Shown one piece after another: positions 28,263-36,991 of a stretch of 64,000 nt of DNA. Made by a program: the position numbers and the translations under genes. How positions within the stretch are numbered: the first letter of the stretch is position 1; every line of letters begins with the position of its first letter. This DNA is from Pseudomonas peradeniyensis (lineage in GTDB: Bacteria > Pseudomonadota > Gammaproteobacteria > Pseudomonadales > Pseudomonadaceae), in contig NZ_JABWRJ020000002.1 in NCBI RefSeq assembly GCF_014268935.2, forward strand, positions 612,001 to 676,000. The letters run 5' to 3'. The notes under the pieces were generated by a model. That model worked only from the letters and a program-made list of their open reading frames with translations. It had not been told where the DNA came from and ran no database searches.

Positions 28263-29189
28263 ATGTTCGACCTGAACGACCTTTATCTCTATGCCAAGGT
28301 GGTGGAGCACGGTGGCTTCGCGCCCGCCGGGCGCATCCTTGGCCTGCCCAAGTCACGCCTCAGCCGGCGCGTGGCCAAGCTTGAGGAGCGCCTGGGTGTG
28401 CGCCTGATCCAGCGCTCCACGCGGCAGTTCCAGGTAACCGAGGTGGGGCTGGAGTATTACCGCCATTGCCTGGGCATGCTCGAACAGGCCGTCGCCGCCG
28501 AGGATGCGGTCGAACGCAACCGCGCCGAGCCCCGCGGCATCGTGCGTCTGGCCAGCAGCACCGCGTTGCTCGATTCGCGGCTGGCGCCGATGCTGGCGCG
28601 CTTCATGGCGCAATGCCCGGTGGTCGAACTGCTGGTAAAGAGCTACAACCGCCGGGTGGATGTGATCGGCGAGGGCTTTGACCTGGTGCTGAGCGTGCAG
28701 CACCAGCCACTGGAAAGCAGCGAGCTGGTGATGCGTCGCCTGGCCCCGAGCCGGCAGTGCCTGGTGGCTGCGCCGGGCCTGTTGGCCGAACACGGGCGCC
28801 CGCTGTCGCCGGAAGGGCTCCAGGTTCTGCCGAGCTTGAACTGGGGCGCCAACGTGCAGGACGCCTCCTGGATGCTGGTCGGGCCCGCAGGCGCCGAGGC
28901 TGCCGTGCGCCATCGACCCCGCGTGGTGTCGGACGACCTCGCGGTGCTGCGCGAGGCCGCCCTGGCCGGGGTGGGCGCGGTGCTGCTGCCCGAGGAGGCG
29001 GTGCGCGACGACCTGGCCGCCGGGCGATTGGTGCATGTCCTCGACGACTGGGCGCCACGGGAAGGGGAGGTGGTGGCGTTGTTCCCTTCCCGTCGCGGGT
29101 TGATGCCCGCGGTGCGCAAGCTGATCGACTACCTGGCCGATGCCTTCGAGCAGGAGCAGCAGGCCGCTACGCCGGTTCGCGCTCGCTGA
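28263..29189 (+). CDS. LysR-family transcriptional regulator
   Basis: A 308-residue LTTR. The N-terminal HTH is MFDLNDLYLYAKVVEHGGFA then PAGRILGLPKSRLSRRVAKL; the C-terminal effector domain starts near residue 90. I prefer the ATG at 28263 because the family begins MxDLNDL; the ATG at 28221 overlaps the adaptor stop (ATGA) and would add 14 residues. Unusually for an LTTR it is the last gene of the operon it probably regulates rather than divergent from it. Its 3' end overlaps the convergent MFS gene by 23 bp. Confidence 0.88.
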   Translation: MFDLNDLYLYAKVVEHGGFAPAGRILGLPKSRLSRRVAKLEERLGVRLIQRSTRQFQVTEVGLEYYRHCLGMLEQAVAAEDAVERNRAEPRGIVRLASSTALLDSRLAPMLARFMAQCPVVELLVKSYNRRVDVIGEGFDLVLSVQHQPLESSELVMRRLAPSRQCLVAAPGLLAEHGRPLSPEGLQVLPSLNWGANVQDASWMLVGPAGAEAAVRHRPRVVSDDLAVLREAALAGVGAVLLPEEAVRDDLAAGRLVHVLDDWAPREGEVVALFPSRRGLMPAVRKLIDYLADAFEQEQQAATPVRAR

Positions 29190-30336
29190 AACCAGGCTCT
29201 GCGGGTGGGCGGGCCGACCAGAACGCCAGGCCTGCCGCCAACGCGGTCAGCGCGGCGCCGGCCCAGGGGGTGGCCGCCAGCGTCGCCCCGGTGATCACCA
29301 CGCCGCCGATGGCCGAGCCCAGCCCGACACCGAGGTGCATGGCCGACATGTTCAGGCTCATGCCCGCCGGGAAGGTATCCGGGCCACGGGTCGCCAGGTA
29401 GCTCTGCACCACGGGCGAGGTGGTCCAGCTGAGCCCGCCCCAGAGCATCATCGCCGGCAGGAACAGCCAGGGCGTGCCGACGCTCAGGGGCAGTACCAGC
29501 AGGCTGGCGAGATAGAGCAGTGGCGCCAGGGCGATGGAGCGGCCGGCGCCGAGCCGGTCCGCCATCCAGCCGCCGACATAGCCGCCCGAGACGCCGGCGA
29601 TTCCGAAGGCGGCGAACAGGGCGGCCAGCCATTGCACGGGGATGTCGGCGACCTGCCGGGCATAAGGCGCCAGGTAGGCGAACACCGTGAAGTGCCCGGC
29701 GATCATCAACAGCGACACACCCTGGGCGGCCACCAGGCGACTGTCGCGCAGATGGCGCAGGTAGCTGCCCAGGGCGATGCGTTCGCTGCTCTGCAGTTGC
29801 GGCAGTCCGCGCCAGGCCATCAGCAGCACCGCGATCGCCAGCAGGCTCAGGCCAGTGAACACCCCTCGCCAGCCCAGCACGTCGCATAGCAGCATTCCGG
29901 CGGGGACGCCCAGCACGAGTGAGCTGCAGATGCCCATGAAGATCACACCAATTGCACGGCCACGCAGGGCTTCGGGCACCAGGCGCGTGGCCATCAGGGT
30001 GCAGGTCAGGCAGGTGAGGGCGCTGGTCGTGGCCATGCCGATGCGGGCGAGCAGCAGCGCGGTATAGCCCGGCGCCAGGGCCGCGGCGAGGTTGCACAAG
30101 GCGAACAGGGCCAGGGTGATGCAGAGCAGTCGGCGCAACGGGAAACGGGTGGTCAGCAGGGGAGAGAAGGGGGCGGCGAGGGCGAAGCTCAGGGAGAAGA
30201 CCGTGGTCAGTTGCCCGGCGATCCCCAGTGGGACCTGCAGGCCATCGGCCAGGGCCGGCAGGATGCCGACCGTGATGTTTTCCGCCATGCCCGTGGCGAA
30301 TGTCGCCAGGGCCAGCAGCCAGATACGCGGGCTCAT
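29167..30336 (-). CDS. MFS transporter (AraJ/NepI-like drug:H+ antiporter family)
   Basis: A 389-residue transporter with 12 predicted helices. It starts SPRIWLLALATFATGMAENI, carries the loop 2-3 region SPLLTTRFPLRRLLCITLALF and ends with a short hydrophilic tail. The architecture matches DHA1-type efflux proteins such as AraJ or NepI. The ATG at 30336 follows GGAGG by 7 bases; the longer frame to 30414 lacks support. It is convergent with the LysR gene. The substrate is unknown. Confidence 0.88.
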   Translation of the reverse strand: MSPRIWLLALATFATGMAENITVGILPALADGLQVPLGIAGQLTTVFSLSFALAAPFSPLLTTRFPLRRLLCITLALFALCNLAAALAPGYTALLLARIGMATTSALTCLTCTLMATRLVPEALRGRAIGVIFMGICSSLVLGVPAGMLLCDVLGWRGVFTGLSLLAIAVLLMAWRGLPQLQSSERIALGSYLRHLRDSRLVAAQGVSLLMIAGHFTVFAYLAPYARQVADIPVQWLAALFAAFGIAGVSGGYVGGWMADRLGAGRSIALAPLLYLASLLVLPLSVGTPWLFLPAMMLWGGLSWTTSPVVQSYLATRGPDTFPAGMSLNMSAMHLGVGLGSAIGGVVITGATLAATPWAGAALTALAAGLAFWSARPPAEPGFSEREPA

Positions 30337-30559
30337 GTGTTGCCTCCGATAAACGGGCCGGCCAAGGTCCGGACCCATTTGTCCCGACGGTTGACCGGCA
30401 GTGGTCAGGTCCATCGGGTTTCGAGGCAGTGCTTCGGTTATCCCGGTTCAAGCAGGAGGGATTGTAGACGGTTGTGCGCAGGCGATGAAGCCTTGGGTTC
30501 TTTCAGGCTGAACAGGACTCCATGGGCTGAGAGATCGCGCAGGGAATCATCACCAGCGT
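30337..30559. other. Intergenic sequence between the MFS gene and the poly-G run
   Basis: I see no gene or clear repeat in these bases beyond the promoter side of the MFS gene. On the minus strand the last 57 bases could encode a short C-terminal peptide (TLVMIPCAISQPMESCSA), but nothing supports it as a real gene end. Confidence 0.5.
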
Positions 30560-30600
<41 letters not shown>

Positions 30601-30630
30601 GGGCCCCGCGAATACGAAATGCCCTGAAGA

Positions 30631-31602
30631 TCACAGCGTGATCGGCTTCAACTTGAGCCCCATGGCCTGGGCCCGCACCGCCGCGCCGCTGAAGGCCGCG
30701 GCATTGCTCGGTGGTGGCGTGGGCCCGTGCACATGCCCGGCCAGTTCGGTGTTCATCTCCTGGACCAGGTCGAGCAGGTCGCAGAGCACCTGCAGCACAT
30801 TTACCGCCTCGGAACCCAGCCAGGTCTTCGGTGCCTGCAGGCGCTGGCTGATCTTTACCACGCTGTGGCGCAGGCCCTCGATCCGCTCCTGGACGTCGCC
30901 GCCGATCGCTGTGTTGAGCTTCTGCCCCACCGCCAGGTTCAGGTCGCGGCCGGTGGCCTGGTGCAGGTCGTCGAGGGCGGCCAGGCTTGCGGAGCCGCCG
31001 GACAGCAGCTTGAGCGCGCCGAGGGCCTCGATCTTCTTCACTCCGCCGACGGTCTCGGTGGAGTGGTCGTCCACCGTCCGGGCATGGCTCTGGAACTGCT
31101 CGGTGTTGGCCAGCGCCTCGACCTCGCGCTCGATCGCCTTGTCGCGGATCCGGCCATCGGTCTGGCGCAGCCAGTTGCCGTCGGCGTCGGCGCGTTGCTG
31201 GCAGGCTTCGCTGTGCTGCCACACCAGGTCGCCCTTCGGCACCTTGGGCAAGCTCAGCCCATGGGGCAGGATCTGCTGGATGAACGGCTTGTGCGGCAGC
31301 CCATAGGCGAACGACAGCACCACGGTGGTGCCTTCCTCGGGGAAGCCGAACATGCCGCGTTCCTGGCCACCCATGGGCGCCGGCAGCGGCAGGCTGGTGA
31401 ACACCGGCAACGCCGGGTCGGGCTCGCCGTCCGGCAGCAGCACCTGGACATCGACGCCGAAGCGCGGGCGGAAATCGTCGCACAGCCCGGGCGCCTCCGG
31501 CGCATCGGGCACCGCGACCACGCGGCCGAAGCGCGGCAAGTGATAGCCGCCGGTGATTTCGGGGAACTGGCGCGCTACGGCGCGGCGGATTGCGTCTTCC
31601 AT
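30631..31602 (-). CDS. Phage baseplate assembly protein V / spike-type protein
   Basis: A 323-residue protein and the last gene of the tail operon. It starts MEDAIRRAVARQFPEITGGY and has an OB-fold-like region (RFGRVVAVPDAPEAP then GVDVQVLLPDGE, RGMFGFPEEGTTVVLSFAYG), as in gpV/VgrG-type spike proteins. A helical C-terminal half (QERIEGLRHSVVKISQRL, LLDLVQEMNTELAGHVHGP) follows. It overlaps the D-like gene by 28 bp. It would form the membrane-piercing tip of the contractile tail. No gene follows before the poly-G run. Confidence 0.75.
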   Translation of the reverse strand: MEDAIRRAVARQFPEITGGYHLPRFGRVVAVPDAPEAPGLCDDFRPRFGVDVQVLLPDGEPDPALPVFTSLPLPAPMGGQERGMFGFPEEGTTVVLSFAYGLPHKPFIQQILPHGLSLPKVPKGDLVWQHSEACQQRADADGNWLRQTDGRIRDKAIEREVEALANTEQFQSHARTVDDHSTETVGGVKKIEALGALKLLSGGSASLAALDDLHQATGRDLNLAVGQKLNTAIGGDVQERIEGLRHSVVKISQRLQAPKTWLGSEAVNVLQVLCDLLDLVQEMNTELAGHVHGPTPPPSNAAAFSGAAVRAQAMGLKLKPITL

Positions 31603-32279
31603 CGTATGGCCATCTGGCTGTCGGCCAGCGCGACATGGGTCACGCGCTCGCCGTGGTTGATCGGTGCGCCCGGACGCAGCCCCGGCAGGGCCGCAATGCT
31701 GGCGCTCTGGTTGCCCTGGTAGTGGTCGAACAGCTCCATGGGCAGTTGCAGCGCGGGACGCGCGCCGAAGTAGCTGTCGGCCCAACTGCCCACGTACACC
31801 TCGCCGTTGCCCTGCTGCTGCCAGATGAAGTCGGGGATGTCGAAGACCTGGGCCAGGCTTTCCATGGCCTGGAAGCCGGCGGCCAGGCTGTAGAAGAACG
31901 GCGCGCGCACCGACGCGTAGGGCCGCTCGGGCACGCGAAAGCGCAGGCCGGTCTGCTGGCCGATCTGGTCGAGCACGCCGCGCAGGTCGACGTGGCGCAG
32001 GTTCATCGGCAGCGGCCTGGCCAGGATCGCCGCCAGTTCCCGGCAGAACAGCAATTGCTGCCTGGCGTTGGCGCTGGTACAGCGCTCGACGTAGCCGATG
32101 AAATGCCGCTGCAGCGGGCTGTCGTTGTAGCCGATGTCGAGGGTGACCAGGCCCTTGAGGGGCGCCTCGGCCTGGACGATGAAGGTTGCCCGCCCCGGGT
32201 TGCGCAGTTCCAGGCGCACGTCCGCCCTGACCAGCTCGTATCGCTCGCCGCCGACATTGAGTACCTGATGCAGCTTCAT
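31575..32279 (-). CDS. Phage late control D-like (tail hub) protein
   Basis: A 234-residue protein beginning MKLHQVLNVGGERYELVRAD. It resembles the gpD/hub family that joins the tail tube to the spike (RHVDLRGVLDQIGQQTGLRF, then MESLAQVFDIPDFIWQQQGNGEVYVG). It starts by ATGA overlap with the gene before and overlaps gene V by 28 bp, consistent with tight operon translation. It is shorter than P2 gpD. The call rests on the domain pattern and on the position before V. Confidence 0.7.
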   Translation of the reverse strand: MKLHQVLNVGGERYELVRADVRLELRNPGRATFIVQAEAPLKGLVTLDIGYNDSPLQRHFIGYVERCTSANARQQLLFCRELAAILARPLPMNLRHVDLRGVLDQIGQQTGLRFRVPERPYASVRAPFFYSLAAGFQAMESLAQVFDIPDFIWQQQGNGEVYVGSWADSYFGARPALQLPMELFDHYQGNQSASIAALPGLRPGAPINHGERVTHVALADSQMAIRWKTQSAAP

Positions 32280-32815
32280 GATTTCTCTCCCAGCCAATCA
32301 TCCACTTTTTTCAGCAGGCGCTCGAAGCTGGTCAGCTCCGGGTCCTTCTCCTCTTCCTCCTCTTTCGCGCCCACTGCCGCCCCCGGAGCGGACTGGGCCT
32401 TGACGCGTTTTTTGGCGCGGCGCTTCTCGACCTTTTCCGGGTTGGAGGTCTTTTCGGCCAGGCCGAACTGCACCCGCCAGCAGGCCAGCGAGTCGTCTTC
32501 CCGGGCGTTGACGCTGTCGGCGAAGCGCACCTGGCGGATGCCGAAGGCCTCGGCGGTGTCGTTGACGATGCGGTAGGTCTTGAGCTGGCCGCCGCTTTCG
32601 GTGGCTTCGGCCAGGCGCATCAGGCTGCGCAGCCAGGCGCCGTTGACGTAGGGAATGGTCAGGGTGACCGTGAGGGTCTTGGGCTTGAAGCCCTTGTGCG
32701 CGGTGTCGGTGTTGCTGGTCTGGCCGGACAGGTCTTCGGCTTCGATGCGCAGGTTGCCGGTGACTTTCAGGGTCTTGCCTTCGACGGGCTGGCCGTCCAA
32801 CAGTAGCAGTGTCAT
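32276..32815 (-). CDS. Phage baseplate-associated protein
   Basis: A 179-residue protein. The first ~120 residues are beta-rich (MTLLLLDGQPVEGKTLKVTG, PKTLTVTLTIPYVNGAWLRS) and the tail is highly charged, with KKRVKAQ and EEEEEKD stretches. Similar proteins in this position are annotated as 'baseplate complex protein' in related tail clusters, as far as I recall. It overlaps both neighbours by 4 bp. I cannot name the exact counterpart in P2. Confidence 0.6.
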   Translation of the reverse strand: MTLLLLDGQPVEGKTLKVTGNLRIEAEDLSGQTSNTDTAHKGFKPKTLTVTLTIPYVNGAWLRSLMRLAEATESGGQLKTYRIVNDTAEAFGIRQVRFADSVNAREDDSLACWRVQFGLAEKTSNPEKVEKRRAKKRVKAQSAPGAAVGAKEEEEEKDPELTSFERLLKKVDDWLGEKS

Positions 32816-33735
32816 AAACCCACCATTTCACGTACGAAGCTCAGGCCCTTGGCCGAGCCGACCAGGATCACGCCGGCGCTCATCACCCATTCATGCCCAG
32901 GGGCATCGCCTTCGAGCAGCATGCGGCGCAGCTGTGTGTTGTTGCCCGGGCCCAGCAGGCGGGTGCGCACCGAGCTGTCGGCCTGGCCGCCTTCCAGCAG
33001 CTGGCGCAGGTCGGCCAGGCGCTGGTCGCGGACCTGCTGCTGGTTGGCCTTGCGCGTCGCCAGCCCGGCCAGGTCGGCCATGGGTGAGCTGTCGGCGGCG
33101 TAGCTTTCCAGCACTGCGATCTGCCCGGCCAGCGACTGCTGGGCCGCCTTCAGTACCGTGCAGCGCTCCAGCGGCAAGGCTTCCCAGCGCGGCAGGGCGG
33201 TGGCCTGGGGAATCTGCCATTTCTCGGTTTCGAGCCGGGCCAGGTGCTCGGCGCGGCGTTGCGCGCGCACCAGTTCGGGGATCGGCATCAGGGCGTTGAA
33301 GCGGGCCAGGCCGGTGGCCAGCTGGTCGTGGCGGGTGCCCAGGAACAGCAGGCACAGCGCGTGCTGCTCACCCTGGGGGCTGCCGTTGTCGGTGGCGTCG
33401 GTCAGCTTGTTCGCCAACTGCTGCAGCAGGTTCGGCGCGGACAGGAAGCGCTGGTAGCCACGTCCCTGACCGATACCGCTCTGAAACGGCGTCACCACCA
33501 GGCACCTGGGCACTTCGCCCAGCTGTTCGGCCAGGGCCTGGCGCCCGGCTTCGATCGCGCCCTTGGCCGCGGCGCCGACCGGACCGGGGTTGGTGCTGGC
33601 CAGTCCCTGCAGGCCGCTCAGGCGCTGGGCGGTACTGGCCAGCTCGTTGCCGGCCAGGGCCTTGGCGGCGTCCAACTGGCCCATCCAGCGGGTCGCCTCG
33701 GCTGGCCAGCGCAGGGTGACGGGCGCCCAGCTCAT
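32812..33735 (-). CDS. Tail-cluster protein of unknown function
   Basis: A 307-residue, mostly helical soluble protein (MSWAPVTLRWPAEATRWMGQ; many Ala, Leu, Gln, Arg; ending VMSAGVILVGSAKGLSFVRE). It has no motif I recognise. It starts by ATGA overlap with the fibre-assembly gene and ends 4 bp inside the next gene, so it is an integral member of the tail operon. It may be a baseplate component or an assembly factor. Confidence 0.6.
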   Translation of the reverse strand: MSWAPVTLRWPAEATRWMGQLDAAKALAGNELASTAQRLSGLQGLASTNPGPVGAAAKGAIEAGRQALAEQLGEVPRCLVVTPFQSGIGQGRGYQRFLSAPNLLQQLANKLTDATDNGSPQGEQHALCLLFLGTRHDQLATGLARFNALMPIPELVRAQRRAEHLARLETEKWQIPQATALPRWEALPLERCTVLKAAQQSLAGQIAVLESYAADSSPMADLAGLATRKANQQQVRDQRLADLRQLLEGGQADSSVRTRLLGPGNNTQLRRMLLEGDAPGHEWVMSAGVILVGSAKGLSFVREMVGL

Positions 33736-34442
33736 GCCGGCACCGTCCACTTGATTGCACGCAACGCGTCGAGCTTCTTGCCCTGCAGCGCCTTCGCCGC
33801 TTCACGCTTGAGCTGGTCGGCGTGCTGCAAGGCCGCTTGTTTGAACAGGACCAGGTCCTTGTTCACCTGCAGCAGCTGGTCGCGGGTGTGGGCCAGGAAC
33901 TGGCGCACGCCATCGCTGCCGGTGCAGGGGTAGGCACTGTCCAGGCCGCTGAACATCAGGCCTGTCAGGTTGACCTGGTCTTCCAGCGAGCTGCCGTAAC
34001 GGTGCGCCTCGCCCAGGGCCGCCGAGTCGAAGCCGGCCTCGAGGTACTGCGCGCAGCTGGCATTGATCTCGTCCAGCTTCTGCTGATGGACCTTGGCCAG
34101 CACGGCGGCGGTGTCGTCCACCCACTCGCCGTTCTTCCATACCTGGTCCGGGCCGGGCGACTTCACCGTGTAGCCCGAGGGGATCGGGCCCATGCCAGTG
34201 AGGGTCAACGGTTCGGCGTTGGTGATGCTGTAGACCACCAGGCCGTTGTGGTAGTCCACCAGGGTCCAGGCCTGGCCGTTCCAGTGGGCGGCCTTGTGTT
34301 CGGGGATCGCCGGCGGGGCTGTTTCCACGCAGCCGCCGGGGATCAGGAAGACGCCGGGCTCAAGGGGGGACTCGTCCGCTTCGGTGGTGCCGGTGAACAG
34401 TCCAAGCTGGGAAGTTTGATAGACGGTCTTGGTCGTTGCCAT
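33732..34442 (-). CDS. Phage tail fibre assembly chaperone (DUF4376-like)
   Basis: A 236-residue protein. The N-terminal part carries the short repeat-like features of tail-fibre assembly proteins (HWNGQAWTLVDYHNG, PDQVWKNGEWVDDT). The C-terminal DUF4376-type helical domain (EINASCAQYLEAGFDSAALG, FLAHTRDQLLQVNKDLVLFK) follows. It lies 8 bp after the fibre gene, the usual pairing. It would help the fibre trimerise. Confidence 0.85.
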   Translation of the reverse strand: MATTKTVYQTSQLGLFTGTTEADESPLEPGVFLIPGGCVETAPPAIPEHKAAHWNGQAWTLVDYHNGLVVYSITNAEPLTLTGMGPIPSGYTVKSPGPDQVWKNGEWVDDTAAVLAKVHQQKLDEINASCAQYLEAGFDSAALGEAHRYGSSLEDQVNLTGLMFSGLDSAYPCTGSDGVRQFLAHTRDQLLQVNKDLVLFKQAALQHADQLKREAAKALQGKKLDALRAIKWTVPA

Positions 34443-34450
34443 GCGGCACC

Positions 34451-36457
34451 TCAGTATTTGATGAAGGAGTACAAGGCCATGTTCACCGGCCGCGATTCAT
34501 TGCCGCCGTCGCCAGCGATGGTGATCGCATGGCTGTGCACGCCATCGCCGACCATCGACAGGCCGTGGGTGTGCGCGCCGGCGGCATGGGTCGGTGCCGT
34601 CACACCGTTGGCGTAGTTCGCGGTGGTGAAGTTGGGGGCGCCGTTACCGACATCGTTGTTCATGGCACGGGGCGCGGTGTGGGTGTGTTCACCACCCGCG
34701 GCAATCGAGCTGCCGGGGTGGTAGTGCCAGCCGGCCTCGGCTGCCGAGGCCGCGTGTGCGTGCCACAGGTTCTGGCTGCTCTGGACGGAGCCTTGGGCTC
34801 GGCCTGGGTCGAATCCGCGCCCGTCATCGACGTCCCGGGTGAACAGGCCGCGGGTATCAGGCAGGTTGAAGGTCGTCGCGCCATCGCCGGTGCCGTAGAG
34901 GATGCCGATCGCGGCAAACAGCGCGGCATAGGTCGTACGGCTGACGGCCGCGCCATTGCAGCGCAAGGTTCCGCTGGGGGCGGTGCGGCTGAAGGTCTGG
35001 ATCAGCGTGCCTGCCGGCACGATGGCCGCCGGGTTCAGGTTACCGGTGTGGTAAAGAGGCAGTCCGTTCCAGGCGATCACGCCCTGGGCATTCATGGCCA
35101 GGTCGCCCGCTACCGCGCCTCCCCAGTGGAAGCCTATGCGAGGGGCATAGTCCCAGCTCTGCTTGGCGGTCGTGACCAGACCCACCTCACGGATCTCCAG
35201 TGCGGGATATTTGTAATCCGAACTGGGTGTGTCCGAATAGAAGCGGGGAACCTGGTTGCTATAGCCCGTGCGCAGGGCGTCGGTTATTCCATACCCGGCA
35301 AGGCTGGTGGGTTTGCCGCTGGTGAGCTTGCTCCAGTCCAGGCTCGGAATGTCGGCCGGCTTCAGCGCCTCGTTGCCAACGACCTGGCCTTTGCCGTTGA
35401 TGACCACTTTCGAATAGGCACCGGGAACCACACCGATATCCGCAAGCGTGGCCTGGAGGGCCACGTTGCTGCTGCCATCGAAGTCCACGCGGCCGGTGAC
35501 ATCACCCTGCAACGCGATCTGCCGGGCTTCGGCCAGACGCCGGGCCTTGCCGGCGGCGGTAGTGCCATCCACCAGGTCGGTGACCGATTTCCGGCTGGCG
35601 AAATGGTCCACCAGCGGGCCGGCAATGGGGGCGGATCTACGCTTGTCGGCGATGGTCCCGGCGCTGGCGATGTCCGCCAGCTGAATGCAGTAGACCCAGC
35701 CATCAGGGGTGACGTAATCCTGCTGGTCGGGCATGTACACCACCTTCCAGCTGGGGATCACATCGTTCTGCTCGCGGCGCCAGGTGATGTGCATCCATAC
35801 CTGGGTCGCCCCTTGCGGCGGGCTCAGCGGCACGGCCTTGGGCAGCTCCAGGCGCATGCCTTCCAGGTAGGCGATGCCGGCGGCCAGCTGGTACTTGTCA
35901 CCCACCTTCTGGAACTGCAAACCGTCGCCGAAGAAGCACGCTCGCCCATACACATCGCGGTTGCTCAGGCGCTCGCGCTCGTCGATGCCTTTCAGGCGCA
36001 CGGTGAAGTCGTGCTGCCAGGTGCTGGCATCGATGGTGATGCCGGTCAGTTCCTGGGCACCGCTGTATTCCACGAGGATGTTGCGGGTGACGTTGTTGCC
36101 GATCTGCAGCGGCGGGATGTTGCGCCGTTTCTGCTGCAGCGGCAGGTAGGCCACGGCGAACAGCACGCCTTCGGCGCTTTCCAGGCCCATCCAGTTCCAG
36201 TCGAAGTCGCCGATGTCGCTGCCCAGCATCGAGCTGTAGACGACCTGGTTGGGGTTCACGTAGCCGCTGTTGCCCGCCGGGATGTCGTAGCTGTGCACGA
36301 TCTGGCTGGCCGGCGGTTTGGTCGCGGCGCGGTCGACTGGCGTGTTCGGATCGAGCCCGGGCACATTGGCGTAGATGAAGCGGGTGATCTGCAGGACTTC
36401 TTTGGCCCCCTGCTTCTGGGCAATCAGGCTTTCGCCCGCGAAAGTGATTCTGGCCAC
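34451..36457 (-). CDS. Phage tail fibre protein with C-terminal collar/His-rich domain
   Basis: A 668-residue receptor-binding fibre. The N-terminus (MARITFAGESLIAQKQGAKE) matches the phage tail-collar/DUF3751 fibre base that attaches to the baseplate. A repetitive shaft follows, then a tail-collar domain near residues 500-560 (TLRCNGAAVSRTTYAALFAA, GDGATTFNLPDTRG). The tip is His-rich with HAHAAS, WHYHPGS, HTHTAP, HTHGLS and HSHAIT motifs, likely metal-coordinating as in other phage fibre tips. Codon use in the middle is slightly less GC-rich than its neighbours. This gene sets target range. Confidence 0.92.
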   Translation of the reverse strand: MARITFAGESLIAQKQGAKEVLQITRFIYANVPGLDPNTPVDRAATKPPASQIVHSYDIPAGNSGYVNPNQVVYSSMLGSDIGDFDWNWMGLESAEGVLFAVAYLPLQQKRRNIPPLQIGNNVTRNILVEYSGAQELTGITIDASTWQHDFTVRLKGIDERERLSNRDVYGRACFFGDGLQFQKVGDKYQLAAGIAYLEGMRLELPKAVPLSPPQGATQVWMHITWRREQNDVIPSWKVVYMPDQQDYVTPDGWVYCIQLADIASAGTIADKRRSAPIAGPLVDHFASRKSVTDLVDGTTAAGKARRLAEARQIALQGDVTGRVDFDGSSNVALQATLADIGVVPGAYSKVVINGKGQVVGNEALKPADIPSLDWSKLTSGKPTSLAGYGITDALRTGYSNQVPRFYSDTPSSDYKYPALEIREVGLVTTAKQSWDYAPRIGFHWGGAVAGDLAMNAQGVIAWNGLPLYHTGNLNPAAIVPAGTLIQTFSRTAPSGTLRCNGAAVSRTTYAALFAAIGILYGTGDGATTFNLPDTRGLFTRDVDDGRGFDPGRAQGSVQSSQNLWHAHAASAAEAGWHYHPGSSIAAGGEHTHTAPRAMNNDVGNGAPNFTTANYANGVTAPTHAAGAHTHGLSMVGDGVHSHAITIAGDGGNESRPVNMALYSFIKY

Positions 36458-36466
36458 GGCGGACTC

Positions 36467-36991
36467 CTAAAGCGTGGCGACCAACGTCTGCTGGTCGTCG
36501 TTGAATTGGGCTGCGGCAATGCGCAGGGTCACGGGGGTGATGCTGATGAAGTCGTAGCGACGGCAGGTCCGGCCGTACTGCTGGATCAGCACCCGCAGCA
36601 GCTCGGGGTTCTCCGACAGCTGCGAGTCGGAAAGGCGCAGCAGGACCACGTCCCAGTCGCGGCCGGCCAGGCGTTCGTCGATCTCGACATAGCCCACGCC
36701 GAGCCGGCGCAGGATGCGCTTGAGCCCTGCGGTGCTGCCGGCATCGACCGCGTTGATGAAGGCGAACTTCACCCGCAGTCGGTACAGCCTTTCCGGTTCG
36801 TCCTTGAAGCGGGTGATGTCCCGCTGCCAGGCGAGCAGGTCCAGCACGGTGAGGTGGCAGGTCTCGGCGTCCATCTGCAGCAGCGGCCAGCGCAGCCACT
36901 CGGTCACCCTGGCCCACCAGGCCTGGGCGGCGTCCTTGAGCTTGGTCAGTTCGGTGCCGGCGAGCCAGAACGGCAGTTTCAACGGGCTCAT
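36467..36991 (-). CDS. Phage tail protein I (baseplate wedge)
   Basis: A 174-residue P2 gpI-type protein. The motifs VLDLLAWQRDITRFKDEPER and INAVDAGSTAGLKRILRRLG are characteristic of the tail protein I family, a wedge part of the baseplate. It begins MSPLKLPFW with ATGA overlap to gene J and ends 9 bp before the fibre gene, the J-I-fibre order of P2-like tails. Confidence 0.9.
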   Translation of the reverse strand: MSPLKLPFWLAGTELTKLKDAAQAWWARVTEWLRWPLLQMDAETCHLTVLDLLAWQRDITRFKDEPERLYRLRVKFAFINAVDAGSTAGLKRILRRLGVGYVEIDERLAGRDWDVVLLRLSDSQLSENPELLRVLIQQYGRTCRRYDFISITPVTLRIAAAQFNDDQQTLVATL

